Below are positions 13,149 through 22,500 of a stretch of 64,000 bases of DNA, one piece after another; position 1 is the first letter of the stretch; every line of letters starts with the position of its first letter. The translations under genes were made by a program, and so were the position numbers. The stretch lies in contig CACRXP010000012.1 of the NCBI GenBank assembly GCA_902702965.1, forward strand, positions 370,044-434,043, in the 5' to 3' direction. The notes under the pieces were generated by a model that ran no database searches, had not been told where the DNA came from, and worked only from the letters and a program-made list of their open reading frames with translations. The DNA is from Spirometra erinaceieuropaei. Taxonomy: Eukaryota; Platyhelminthes; Cestoda; Diphyllobothriidea; Diphyllobothriidae.

Positions 13149-13606
13149 GACAGTTCGACCGTCGATTTCGACTATGTCCACCATATGCCCCACAGCAGAT
13201 GGTGGGAGCAGGGACGGTGACTTGCGCAGGGGGTTTATAGTGCCAGTAGACTTTCGCTGCTTCTAACACACTCTCTCCTCCTCCCCCGCCTGAGTCCGGT
13301 GTCAAGACAGAGTCAAGAAGACCGGAGACGAGGGAGGCCGCAGGTGGATGGCTTGGACGGATTCTTGCCATAGAGCTCCACTCCGCACCCCCTGGTCCCC
13401 TCAACAAATGGTCGGGATTTTGAACCACAGAACAATGGAGTGGTGACAGTGTCCCAGTTGTGCGAGGACCGCCGACAACAGGGTCCGCTAGCGCACCCCG
13501 TAAATGTTGGCATTTGTTATTACACAAAGATAACCCCTGTCAGAATCCGATGTGGCCCCCGTGATGGTCTAGCGCATCTAACAGGCGGCCCGTTTGGGGG
13601 GCACAC
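13149..13606. repeat. 0.46-kb interspersed repeat, copy R1
   Basis: Begins at GACAGTTCGACCGTCGATTT and ends near CCCGTTTGGGGGGCACAC. It is closely matched along its whole length by 24273-24728 and 33655-34115, all in the same orientation. On the - strand all three keep a similar Ser/Gly/Pro-rich frame (SSMARIRPSHPPAASLVSG and LEAAKV-WHYKPPAQVTV). This is probably carried along with the repeat rather than a host gene. The TTTATAGTGCCAG segment and the leader GTTCGACCGTCG also occur upstream of a PLE hammerhead at 44.4-44.6 kb. It could therefore be a PLE pseudo-LTR relative. Confidence 0.8.
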
Positions 13607-13904
13607 ACACATACAAGCAATTCGTGGAGGACATCCCCCGGTACCTCGTATACTTCAGTATGCGAAAAAGAGGTATGACAGCAGGGTTACAAGAAAGACT
13701 ATCCTTTTTACACCTGCCCATATGGTAACCAGAGGAAAGAGCGGACTTAAAGCCGCTGCTCTATTCCAAATGGCACTGCCAGAGGGCTAGGTGGGACGCG
13801 AGACGTCGATCTGGCCCCAAGGCACGTCCCGAATTCAGACTTACGCCAACAGACGATTACGGAGTAGCATTACCGACAAAGACCAGGGAAAGTGGAGTGA
13901 AGAG
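13607..13904. other. Repeat-rich spacer with SINE scrap
   Basis: Contains a short - strand SINE scrap near 13870-13895 (ATTACCGACAAAGACCAGGG). No gene is seen. Confidence 0.4.
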
Positions 13905-14060
13905 GCGAGTTCCAGGAAGTAGTCGCGAAGAAGGAGGCACGATCTCTGGCACGGAAGCTTTATTAGCCTGACGTTTCGGATTCCCACTCGAATCCATAAT
14001 CAGAAACAGAGTCGGATAAGGGTAGTGGATTGCCCATGTGTTGCAGTATGTATAAGATGT
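13905..14060 (-). mobile_element. PLE 3' tail with decayed hammerhead
   Basis: On the - strand this contains GAATCCGAAACGTCAGGCTAA and the AATAAAGCTTC...GAGATCGTGCC tail seen in other PLE copies here. The hammerhead core reads CTGATTA (13997-14003) instead of CTGATGA, so a catalytic G is lost. Stem II (GGATTC/GAATCC) and the ACGT tetranucleotide (13971-13974) are intact. The rest of the element is missing. Confidence 0.75.
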
Positions 14061-14164
14061 AGTTGCTAGGCCTCTACATGCCTATCACAGTTGGCAGCTC
14101 TCGAGTGCATCACGGCTCAACTGGCCAGGTCGTGAAGTATGCAGCTGCTATACGCTTGTGTGCC

Positions 14165-14545
14165 CGTCAAGATTATGGGCTCCCACGCTGGAGTGGCCAC
14201 TTCTGACTTGCTAGCCGCTATCAGCCAATCATGCTAGCCCCGGGGTTCGAACTCGCGACCTGCCCAAACTCCTACCCACTGAGCCATGGCCCCACTGCCC
14301 TGTTGGTTGCGATTAAAAACGGTGGAGGGGCGCGTACCGATCGCGTTACCGAACTCTCGAACCCCGCCAACAACCCCATAGCGACGCGTAATGTAGGCAG
14401 AATAGCAAGAGAGACTGGGATGTCCATTTCTGGCTCACTAGTCGTCATCAGCCACATTTTTTCCCGAATTTTGCCCATAGGCTATTGGGTGGTCCCCGGA
14501 CTTATTGAGATACACCCGATCATTTCTGGCTTGTTAGCCGTCATC
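14165..14545 (-). repeat. tRNA-derived SINE cluster
   Basis: Read on the - strand, the sequence contains an A-box-like GGCTCAGTGGGTAGGAG and a B-box GAGTTCGAACCCC about 30 nt later. The family body follows: ATTGGCTGATAGCGGCTAG and GCCAGAA-like sequence. Upstream in the same orientation lies the 3' body of another unit (GAGAGTTCGG...GATCGGTACGCGCC), so units are joined in tandem. The same family occurs at 18350-18925, 34735-35415 and 47195-47365. Confidence 0.75.
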
Positions 14546-14689
14546 AGTCGCAGTAATGCAGAAGTGTTGCACGCTGTAGCCATCTGCTTCCTGGCTGAAA
14601 CACCATCGTCAGCGGTTAGAATATTACAGAAGCTAGCACAACAGAGACCTTGAAGAAGGAGACACGATCGCTGGGACAAGAGCTTTATT

Positions 14690-14733
14690 AGCCTGACGTT
14701 TCGGATTCCTGCTCGAACCCATCATCAGAGACA
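14690..14733 (-). ncRNA. Hammerhead ribozyme, intact core (ACGT type)
   Basis: On the - strand: stem I 5' side TGTCT, core CTGATGA (14722-14728), stem II GGGTTC paired with GAATCC around GAGCAG, then GAAA, then CGTC and stem I 3' side AGGCT (four pairs including one G-U). Stem III is just the self-complementary ACGT. A single molecule cannot close it, but two can. All conserved core bases are present. Cleavage is predicted after the C of CGTC. Hammerheads in PLE terminal regions are known (Cervera and De la Pena), so the class assignment is solid; activity is inferred. Confidence 0.82.
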
Positions 14734-15080
14734 ACAGCAGATACGAGTGGTTCATGCATAAGGGGCTGCAGTAATTATAGAATGAAGTCGCCTTGCTACT
14801 GCATACATATGAATATTCACGGCTCCCCCCTTCATCAGGGATCGTTAGACTTGGTGTGATGGCCGACATTGGCGTCGTTAATTGCAGCAATTTCATCACG
14901 TGTGTTTAATGTTGGTGTGATGGTTGCTCGACCATCTGACGTACTGACCCTGGTGTTGGGAAAAGTGTTCACCTGTGCGCTCCCCGTGTGGCTAATAATT
15001 CCGCCTAGGCGAAGTCTCAGCACTGAGTATAAAAGGAGGAGGTCATTGCACTTGTTAATGGACTGAGGGCCAGTAAACCA

Positions 15081-15806
15081 TTACTCAAGCAGCCCCCGGC
15101 TCACGCGGTTGCCACCTCTTGCGAGAATTTCGGCCTCGTCGAATTTGAATATGCGGCTGGATTTCGTCGAATGAGTCGCAACTTGAGGGCTGGCGTCATT
15201 TCTTCGCAGCACTACAGCGTGTTCGGCCATTCGCGTTAGGAGCTGTCTTCCGGTTTCTCCGACGTAGTTGCTTTGTCCGCAACTGCACCAGATTCGATAA
15301 ACCACTCCAGACGTTTCTTGCCGTGGCAGCGGGTCTTTTAGTTTCATTAACTGACGTCTGATGGTTGCCTCCGGTCTGTGTGCAACTCCAACCCCAAGGG
15401 GTGCGAGAAGGCGACCGAAAGCTTCCGACACATTCTTGACATACGGAAGCGCTCGCCAAAATTTGGTGTCCGTGCGGTTAGGCCTTTCGTCCCTTTTGCG
15501 TATGCACCGGTTGACGAAGTTGCGCGTGTAGCCATTGGCTTTGAAGACCCGTCGAAGGTATTGTAGTTCGGTAACCTTGTCTTCCGGCGCACTGCAGTGC
15601 ATTTCGACACGCCGATAGAGCGTCTTTACACAACTGCGTTTGTGGCTGACTGGAAGGTTGCTGTTGAAGTGCAGTACTTGCATCGTATTTGTCGCTTTCC
15701 TGAACACTTTGGTCTCTAGTCCACCACAATCTTTGCGGTATACGAGGACATCCAAGAAGGCCAGCTGGTTGTTCTCTTCATCCTCCATCGTAAAAGGAGA
15801 GACCAT
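15081..15806 (-). CDS. PLE GIY-YIG endonuclease domain protein, partial
   Basis: A 241-residue intact frame. Residues 1-30 are the end of the PLE reverse transcriptase (LAFLDVLVYRKD). Residues 31-125 are the RT-endonuclease connector with a KANGYTRNFVNRCIRKR block. Residues 125-160 hold the LPYVKNVSEAFGRLLAPLGV segment. Residues 165-215 hold the GIY-YIG nuclease: VVY as the GIY equivalent, YVG as YIG, an Arg in GRQLLTRM. In PLEs this nuclease nicks target DNA during insertion. The ATG is only the first available one after truncation. A near-identical partial frame is at 46114-46512 (+). Confidence 0.85.
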   Translation of the reverse strand: MVSPFTMEDEENNQLAFLDVLVYRKDCGGLETKVFRKATNTMQVLHFNSNLPVSHKRSCVKTLYRRVEMHCSAPEDKVTELQYLRRVFKANGYTRNFVNRCIRKRDERPNRTDTKFWRALPYVKNVSEAFGRLLAPLGVGVAHRPEATIRRQLMKLKDPLPRQETSGVVYRIWCSCGQSNYVGETGRQLLTRMAEHAVVLRRNDASPQVATHSTKSSRIFKFDEAEILARGGNRVSRGLLE

Positions 15807-15810
15807 ATTC

Positions 15811-16267
15811 CGGTCGGCCAGAGAGATCCAGCCTGCAGCTGTTTCCCAAATGGCACTCTAGAAGGTCAACCACCTGGGATAGGCGGTGCGGCTGCTTCTA
15901 ACTGGCTCGTTCAAACGTGCTAATACTTCTCTAGTGGAAAACGAGTTAGAAAAATCAATTTTTATCAGAGTGGGCTGATGGGGAGGTGTCCGGGCCGAGT
16001 ACGATTTTTTCGTCGGAAAGTGTGCCAAACTCCGCTTTATAGAAGCCGAATCCCAAAGCTGGCCGCGTGTTTCAACTGGTCAGATACAAGAAGGACGCGT
16101 CCGGCTAATCCTCCAGCTAAGAGGTTGGTCTAATGTAAAGTGGACAAACGCAAACAGGCATTTCACGGCTATAACCCATCTTCGGTGTGTCCACTACGAA
16201 GGTACAAGCCTCGCATTGGGCTAGAGTTGAGAAAAGAGGAGACAGATAAAGCGCTGGGGCCATTTTC
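15811..16267. other. Unassigned spacer between PLE copies
   Basis: No coding or RNA feature recognised. It begins just where the PLE frame is truncated. Confidence 0.4.
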
Positions 16268-16330
16268 TGTTGTTCTAAGCTTTCGAACGCGTACAGGAGT
16301 CCATCGTCAGAGAAGAGAGCAGCAACATAT
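16268..16330 (-). ncRNA. Hammerhead ribozyme motif in PLE tail remnant (AGCT type)
   Basis: On the - strand the core CTGACGA (16304-16310) is followed by a stem II of GGACTC...GCGTTC type and GAAAGCTT (16277-16284). Stem I is TTCT paired with AGAA (four pairs). Stem III is the palindrome AGCT. It is almost the same as the motif at 44650-44694 and ends 14 bp before palindrome P3. Only the tail of the host element is visible. Confidence 0.7.
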
Positions 16331-16343
16331 GGAGTGACAGTTA

Positions 16344-17336
16344 CAGTAGGTGGGCTAACTCACGAAATGTCGACCGACAATCCGAAATGCGCTTTCGTTT
16401 GGAAATGATCAAATAAGTACGGTTGTAAAACTATCCAGCCTGCAACATAATTCTATAATATTTCAGTTACCTTAGGATGCCGGTTTTCGAGCAAACTTCC
16501 TTCCGGTTGTATGCAAAAACTACACTGTAAAAAACGACTACTTAAATGCCATGCATTTTTTCTCATTGATTTTCGATGCCCCTAAAAGTGCAATTATAGT
16601 TCATGGAAAACATGCATAAAAATATTCATCCTTTCGCTCATTCTGGAGAAAATTACGTTTTCTCCCAATCTTATACCCGAAGGATGTGTGTAATTCGGTT
16701 TTCAAACACTTTTTAAATTTCCGAATAATTTTGAAACTGCTCTGCCGTTACACTTGCATTCAGGGTTTCGAAACTACAAGCCGTATATTTTCCGCGTACA
16801 GAAAACCAAACATTTCTCTACGGTAATAAAGGGGGACCATATAGGGTTCATAAAAGTTAGCAGTGGGTTTGATCCATATCGTTAACTTTACAAGCCACAT
16901 TGGTAAATGCAGAGACATGCCGATATATGAACGGCAATTTCACGGTCTTTAAAAGTCCCACAATTAGAAACTTTTTAAAAACCGAATTATGTCCATCCTT
17001 CGAGTATGAAATTAGAAGAAGACGTAATTTTATACGGAATGAGCGAAATAATGAATATTTTTATGCTTGTTTTCCATGAAATATAATTGGACTTTTAGGA
17101 ACATCGAAAATCAATTAGAAGCATTTATGCTACTTAAGTAGTCATTTTTTTAGAGTGTAGTTTTTGCATGCGGTCGGAAGGAAGTTCCCACGACAACCGA
17201 CATCCTGAGATAAGCGAATCATTATTGAACTACGCTGTATGATGGTTAGTTTTACAACCCTACTTAACTAATCTTTTTGAAACGTAAACGCATTTCGGAA
17301 TTTCGGTTGACATTTCATGAGTTAGCCCACCTATTG
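16344..17336. repeat. Palindromic TA-flanked element P3 (993 bp)
   Basis: Starts CAGTAGGTGGGCTAACTCA and ends with the near-perfect reverse complement, flanked by TA on both sides (16342-16343 and 17337-17338). Almost the whole element is an inverted repeat with arms of about 490 bp. Landmarks in each arm are an A/T-rich AATGACTACTTAA-like box, GATTTTCGATGCC, a run meaning TTTCATGGAAAACATGCATAAAAATATT, and GAAGACGT. No coding capacity. The TA duplication and CAGT ends point to mobilisation by a Tc1/mariner-type transposase. Confidence 0.9.
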
Positions 17337-18349
17337 TAGGTCTGTGTCGGACCTGTGGCTCGCTGGGTGGGTTTAGGTTATGCGCCAAACCTTGCCAACA
17401 GTTGGTCGGAATCTCAGAATGCGAGTGGGACTTTGTGGCGACAAAGAAGGGAACACTGGAATGGTCATTTCTGGCCTATTTGCCGTCAGCCTGTGGTACC
17501 CCAACCGCAGGCTGCACCCACCACTCAATCGGTCATCGGGCTCAGACTGACGGGCTCACGCCATGTTGGCTGTGCTAGCGAATGTTCAGTCACGTGACGG
17601 GTAGCATGCGTCGATCTATCCTGGCTGCGCGACAGAAGGGGACAGCAGCTAGGATACAGCGACACACACCACCCGTCACGTGGTTCCCAAACGTGTTTTC
17701 ATATGAAGGAAAGGATGGCTAAGTGGTGCTGCGGCGCTTCAAGCGACAATAGGCCTTCATAGTTGGGCATTAGCACCGGGCAGGGAATCGTGTGATCGCC
17801 CTCGCGGATAACCAATCACAGGTGCCCGCGAACTCCACTATCGCCCAATCGACTTAACCACTGTTTATATGCTACAAATTGGTGACCGGAACGTGACGAA
17901 AACTCAACTGCCAGGGATGGTTGAGCCCAACGGTTACGAAACTTCTACGCGCCTTCTCCCTGCTATTTTTCCTGTGCTACTCATAAACAGGCATTTCGGT
18001 CCTGAAATTATGACTGATCGACCTCAGTCAGGCGATCTCCAAAAGTATTATCAGATCAGGGGAGAGGTGACTGTGAGATGTTCTCACAGTGACAAAGGTA
18101 GAACATGATTGCTTATATTCGTAATGAGAACAAATGTAATTGGTCTATTGGCTAAAAATAGTAATATGCTGCTGTGACACCATTTTTTGAGTGGTTCGAT
18201 AGAGTGCGTGAGGTCTAGTGCGCGCATGCGATACATGCCGAATGCACGTCGCCAAAATGACTGTTCTGATCGGAAGCTCCGGCCTACGGCTTGAGAATAG
18301 GAATCGGCAAGCCAGCGCGGTCAGCGCTCGCAGAAACAACTTTACGCGT
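17337..18349. other. Spacer with SINE scrap and a possible LTR-element 5' junction
   Basis: At 17440-17500 there is a scrap of the SINE body on the - strand (GGAATGGTCATTTCTGGCC). At 17877-17898 AATTGGTGACCGGAACGTGA resembles the junction after a 5' LTR in Gypsy-type elements (TGGTGACC primer-binding-site form). No pol follows, so only a solo remnant is possible. No host gene is seen. Confidence 0.4.
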
Positions 18350-18925
18350 GGTAGGGGGCGCTCACCGATCGTTTTTACGGAACTCACTCGTTAGTTTTGC
18401 CTTACGGGCTCTATCTCGAACCCAACCAGCAGCCGCACCGCGGAGCATGATATAGGTAGTATGTCGTTACGTCGTTATTATGTTATTATGTCGGTAATAG
18501 CATACTGCCTATATCATGCGCCGCAGTGCGGCTGCTGGTTGGGCTTGAGAGAGAGCCCATAAGGCACAACGGAACGAGTGAGCTCCGTAAGAATGATCGG
18601 TGAGCGCCCCCTACCAGTGTATATTCCTGATCGAAACCGACAGAGCAACGGGCTCGTGACCCAGTGGTTAGAGGCGTGGACATCTAACTAACAGGTCGCC
18701 AGTTCGAGCCTCGGGTGCTCCACACTTTGGGGTTGGGTATGACTGGCTGACGACAACTAATAAGCCAGAAATGGCCATTCCAGTCTCCCTTGTCTTTGTC
18801 GATAATGCCATTCTGCCTTTATCATGCGTCGCTGTGCGGCTGCTGGTTGGGCCCGAGAGAGGGCCCACAAGGCCCAACGGAACGAGTGAGTTCCGTAAGA
18901 ACGATTGGTGAGCGCCGCTGAACCA
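18350..18925. repeat. tRNA-derived SINE cluster with inverted junction
   Basis: From 18356 to about 18460 the SINE body lies on the - strand (GCGCTCACCGATCG...AACCCAACCAGCAGCCGCAC). From about 18485 the same body lies on the + strand (GCCGCAGTGCGGCTGCTGGTTGGGC...GATCGGTGAGCGCC), giving an inverted repeat with a short AT-rich centre. A full unit follows from about 18640: A box GACCCAGTGGTTAGAGGCG, a TCTAACTAACAGGTCG middle, B box AGTTCGAGCCTC, and body to 18925. The TTCTAA anticodon-loop-like centre suggests a tRNA-Arg(TCT)-like ancestor, but this is weak. Confidence 0.78.
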
Positions 18926-18954
18926 GAAATTTGAGTTATATTTAGATATATAAG

Positions 18955-19040
18955 TACTCGGGAAGAAGAAGGCACGATCGCTGGGACAACAGCTTTATTC
19001 GTCCGACGTTTCGGATTGCAGCATTAGAGCTCGAGTGTTT
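18955..19040 (-). mobile_element. PLE 3' tail, truncated inside the hammerhead
   Basis: On the - strand AATCCGAAACGTCGGACGAA and the AATAAAGCTGTTGTCCCAGCG tail match the other PLE 3' ends. The CTGATGA half of the hammerhead is absent, replaced by unrelated sequence after 19018. The copy is cut inside stem II. It lies only about 110 bp upstream of the first coding exon of the stomatin-like gene. Confidence 0.7.
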
Positions 19041-19148
19041 CGGCGGCTAGACCGTGAAGACAGCAAAAAATCCCCTTTGAGGTGTTAGGTAGAGTTCTGA
19101 TCCAAATAATAGCAATTTCAGGCGGAGGGTGGGTGTTAGTCATCCGCA

Positions 19149-19587
19149 ATGGCCTTCATTTCACTCACTTCCTCCTCTCTTCAGGTTGGTTACTCTCGCA
19201 AGACCCGACTCTACTCCTCTGTGGACGCTGAGGCCGCCTTCAGTCCCCTGGACTCGGCTGCGGGCCACAAGCGCGCCAAGTGGGCCCGAGGCCCGAGGCG
19301 GGGTGGCAAGAAGGTCGAGGAGGCGGAGGAGTTCCCTCGACGCCACACCTTCAGCTACGAAGTACAGGATGACCACTCATCACCGACACACAGGGCCTAC
19401 ACTACCCAATTAAGCTTCACTTCTTACAAGCCGCCCGAATATAGTGACAAACCGCTGGAATTCGGCACCGCCTTTGAGTTTGTTCCTGCTGAACCGGCCA
19501 AAGAGTTCACAGAGGACAGTGCACAACCTGATATCATCCCCAAGGAGTACAAGTCAATATTCACCTTTGAGAGCGCCTTCCCCGATA
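19149..19587 (+). CDS. STOML1: STOML1-like exon 1 (N-terminal cytoplasmic region)
   Basis: Open from ATG at 19149. The donor is at 19588 (GATA|GTGAGT), phase 1. The sequence at 19155-19184 (pyrimidine-rich, ending CTCTTCAG) also looks like a 3' splice site. Translation may therefore begin in an upstream exon, or a spliced leader may be added here, with coding from 19185 (VGYSRKTRLYSS). Both readings share the same frame. The encoded region is charged and holds YS/RAK-rich and acidic stretches without a known domain. It corresponds to the poorly conserved N-terminus before the membrane hairpin. Confidence 0.72.
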
Positions 19588-22500
19588 GTGAGTTATTCTT
19601 TTCCGCGTGAGTAAACTCACATTAAACACCCACGATTCTTGCAAGAAAGAGCCCCTGACGACTTTATGCTGCCATATGCTTAAACAGCCGAAGCAAGTAG
19701 CGCAGTTAGCTATCTTGTCCAACACTTGTAGGGTGCGGTTCCCACACTGCTTTATTGTCCGAAATGGCTCCTTCTAGAGCTCTAGAGGGGCCACCAGGGA
19801 CCACTGAGCCCTCTCCCACGAGCCCCTGATGAACACACGTCCGTTAGCGCTATCAGTCCTACAGTACAGTTTTATACTCTGCAAAAAATGACCACTTAAG
19901 TAACGTGCGTTTTTCTCATTGATTTTTGATGCCCGTAAAAATTCACTTATATTTCATAGAAAACATGCATAGAAATATATATTCTTTCGCTCATTCGGTA
20001 GAAAATGACGTCTACTTCCAATTTTATACTCGACGGAAGGGTATAATTCGGTTTTTAAAAAGTTGTTAGTTGTGAGCTTTTTCAATACTGTGAAATATCC
20101 GTTCATAAAACGTCATGTCTTTGCATTTACCCATGTGGCACGTAAAGTTAACAACATTGCTCAAATCCACTGCCATATTTTGTGAAACTCATATGGTCCC
20201 CTCTTAATACCGTAGGGAAATGCATGGTTTTCCGTACCCGGAAAATATACGACTTGTAGTTTGGAAACCCTGAATGCAAGTGTAACAGCAGGTCGTGTTA
20301 GAAATTATTTGGGAATCGGAAAAGTTTTTGAAAACCGAATTATGCCCCTCCGTCGAGTATAAACTTAGAAGAAGACGTCATTTTCTACCGAATGAACAAA
20401 ATACTAAGTATTTTTATGCATGTTTTCTATGAAATATGCTTGAATTTTTAATGGAATCGAAAATCAGTGAGAAAAACGCATGCTACTTAAGTAATCATTT
20501 TTTACAGAGTTTGGTTTTGCGTGCAGCCGGAACGAAGTTCATTCGACAGCCGGAATCCTGAGGTAACTGACTTACTATAGAATTTCCTTTCACGATTATT
20601 AGTTCGACAACCCTGCTTAATCAATCTTTTCGGAACGAAAACGCATTTCGGACTTTCGGTTGACATTTCATGAGTTAGCCCACCTACTGTACACTACCAG
20701 AATCCAACGGGTTAAGAAACACGCATAACTCTCTCCCCAACTTAAGTCTGATTAAGGTTGCGATTAGGGACAGCAGCTAACTTAGCTAAATCGCTCCGGG
20801 TGACGTCAGATGGAGGCATGAAGCTCCTCTACTACGATAATTTAGTTGATATTTGGTCGGTTGTTCCGGCAGGCCGAGATCCATCGTCCAGGCACGAGGT
20901 CTTGATCAACTGGAATGGCAACAAGGGAACTAAAGGTACACCGGTCGTAAGTATTATGACGCATTCCAGAAAACGCGAGACTTCCATCCTAGTGGACTGT
21001 CTTCCGGAAAGCAATCCTTGGTAATTATTTAATATGTAGGCTCCGTTTTTCACCACTATTAGATACTTACTTATTTGATTTAAGTAGACGTATAATGGCA
21101 TGGTTTATTCGTGTTAAGACGTCAAGGCTTTGGTTCGGGGTTAGAGTTAGGATTACGTTCACCTACCTACAAATCCGGCCTTCCCTGACCAAAAACCCTG
21201 AATTACTTGTTTTCCGCTCATTTTCACGCCTCCAGTTCGTACCTTTCAAATTCCACGGTCTGTTCCGCCATTACGTCGGAGTAATAAACTGGCACACTGT
21301 ACAAATGCAAGTTTTTCAATGTCTTCCGTAGATTCCGTTAATTGCGGCGTCCATCCGTCCTACTGATGAGAATAGTGTTAACCTCCTTCCTCTGTTACAC
21401 GAGTTCCAGTGCTCTATTTTCCTGACTGGCTTACTTATGCAATCCTTGCCTAACCCTTCCGACATTGCTCAAAATCGCAATCCTGCCTGCAGCAGCTGTA
21501 GCGGTAGCCTGACGCAACGCAAAACCCTGCGCAAGGAGACTCTGGAAGCTGACTAGTTTCACTCAGGGCTAATTCAGTTGCTTAGATTTTTTTACTGTCT
21601 TTCGGAGAACAAAAATAGTAACACCTAATACCGAAGAGCATTTCACACCTCGCCAACAACAGGCCCGACTAACCCATGTTCCGGACGAATTATCCGGTCA
21701 TCCCAAACAGACAATTAGCAAGATCAAACCTTAATTATTGTTCAACAATAGTTTAACCATGATTTTCTGATGGCTTCTCCCCCAGTTCGCAGTCAGGATT
21801 CTCTTGCAGCTGCGAATGAAACCAGTGGAAACCTGCTGGAATCCACCAAATCTGATACAGTAAGTTGACTGCCCAAGCAGGATTTCCTAAGTAATTCACC
21901 TTGAATCCACCAGATGACTACCAGGCTCGCGTAATTCATTGATATTTTGGCAGATTTTTAATAATTCATATTGACCCAACTCTGAAAAACTGGGCGCCTC
22001 GGTGGGATTCGAACCCACGCAGTAAGGGGAAGGCTTTAGCGCAGCCAACGCTCTAACCACTTGAACTACGAGGCCCCGCCGGACGACGCCCCTTACTGTT
22101 TTGGGTTCAGCTCCCACCGAGGCGCCGACCTTTTCACAGTTGGGTCAATATGAATTATTCAAAATCTGCCAAAACATCTATGAATTTTCATGTTCACACC
22201 AATTGCTTGACCTCGTCGAAAAAGGGGCTCCCTGGCTAGCAAGATAACGCTCCCTCTCCACTACACCACGGGATAATCTTTTTCACTAAACGTGGCTCTG
22301 TACTGCCAACTTATAAAAAAAAATTACGGGGTATTTTATATCGTTCCCGAAAAATAAACTATTGTTTTTGCAGGTCACATTGATGAGCTTGAGGATACAG
22401 TCAGATCAGAGCCCAACCCGTTTGTCTACCACCTTCTCATTTGTTTATCCTTCCTTCTCCTACTGCTGCTGTTCCCAATCCTGGCATGGATCTTCATAAA

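Larger units (their letters stand above)
14640..15810 (-). mobile_element. Penelope-like element, 5'-truncated, best-preserved 3' half
   Basis: The - strand copy starts within the RT C-terminus (FTMEDEENNQLAFLDVLV at 15795-15740). It keeps an uninterrupted 241-codon frame (15081-15806) through the connector and the GIY-YIG endonuclease. The core motifs are GVVYRIWCSCGQ and NYVGETGRQLLTRMAEH, with a Cys pair in the connector. Beyond the frame lies the pseudo-LTR, with a TATAAAAGG box near 15030-15039 on the - strand, and an intact hammerhead at 14690-14733. The tail then runs to about 14640 (CTTGTCCCAGCGATCGTGTC). The RT catalytic region is absent, so it cannot be autonomous. Confidence 0.9.

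Noticed and set aside
13033..13527. 164-codon - strand Ser/Gly/Pro-rich frame as a host gene
   Set aside because: The same frame recurs in the other copies of the 0.46-kb repeat, so it belongs to the repeat.
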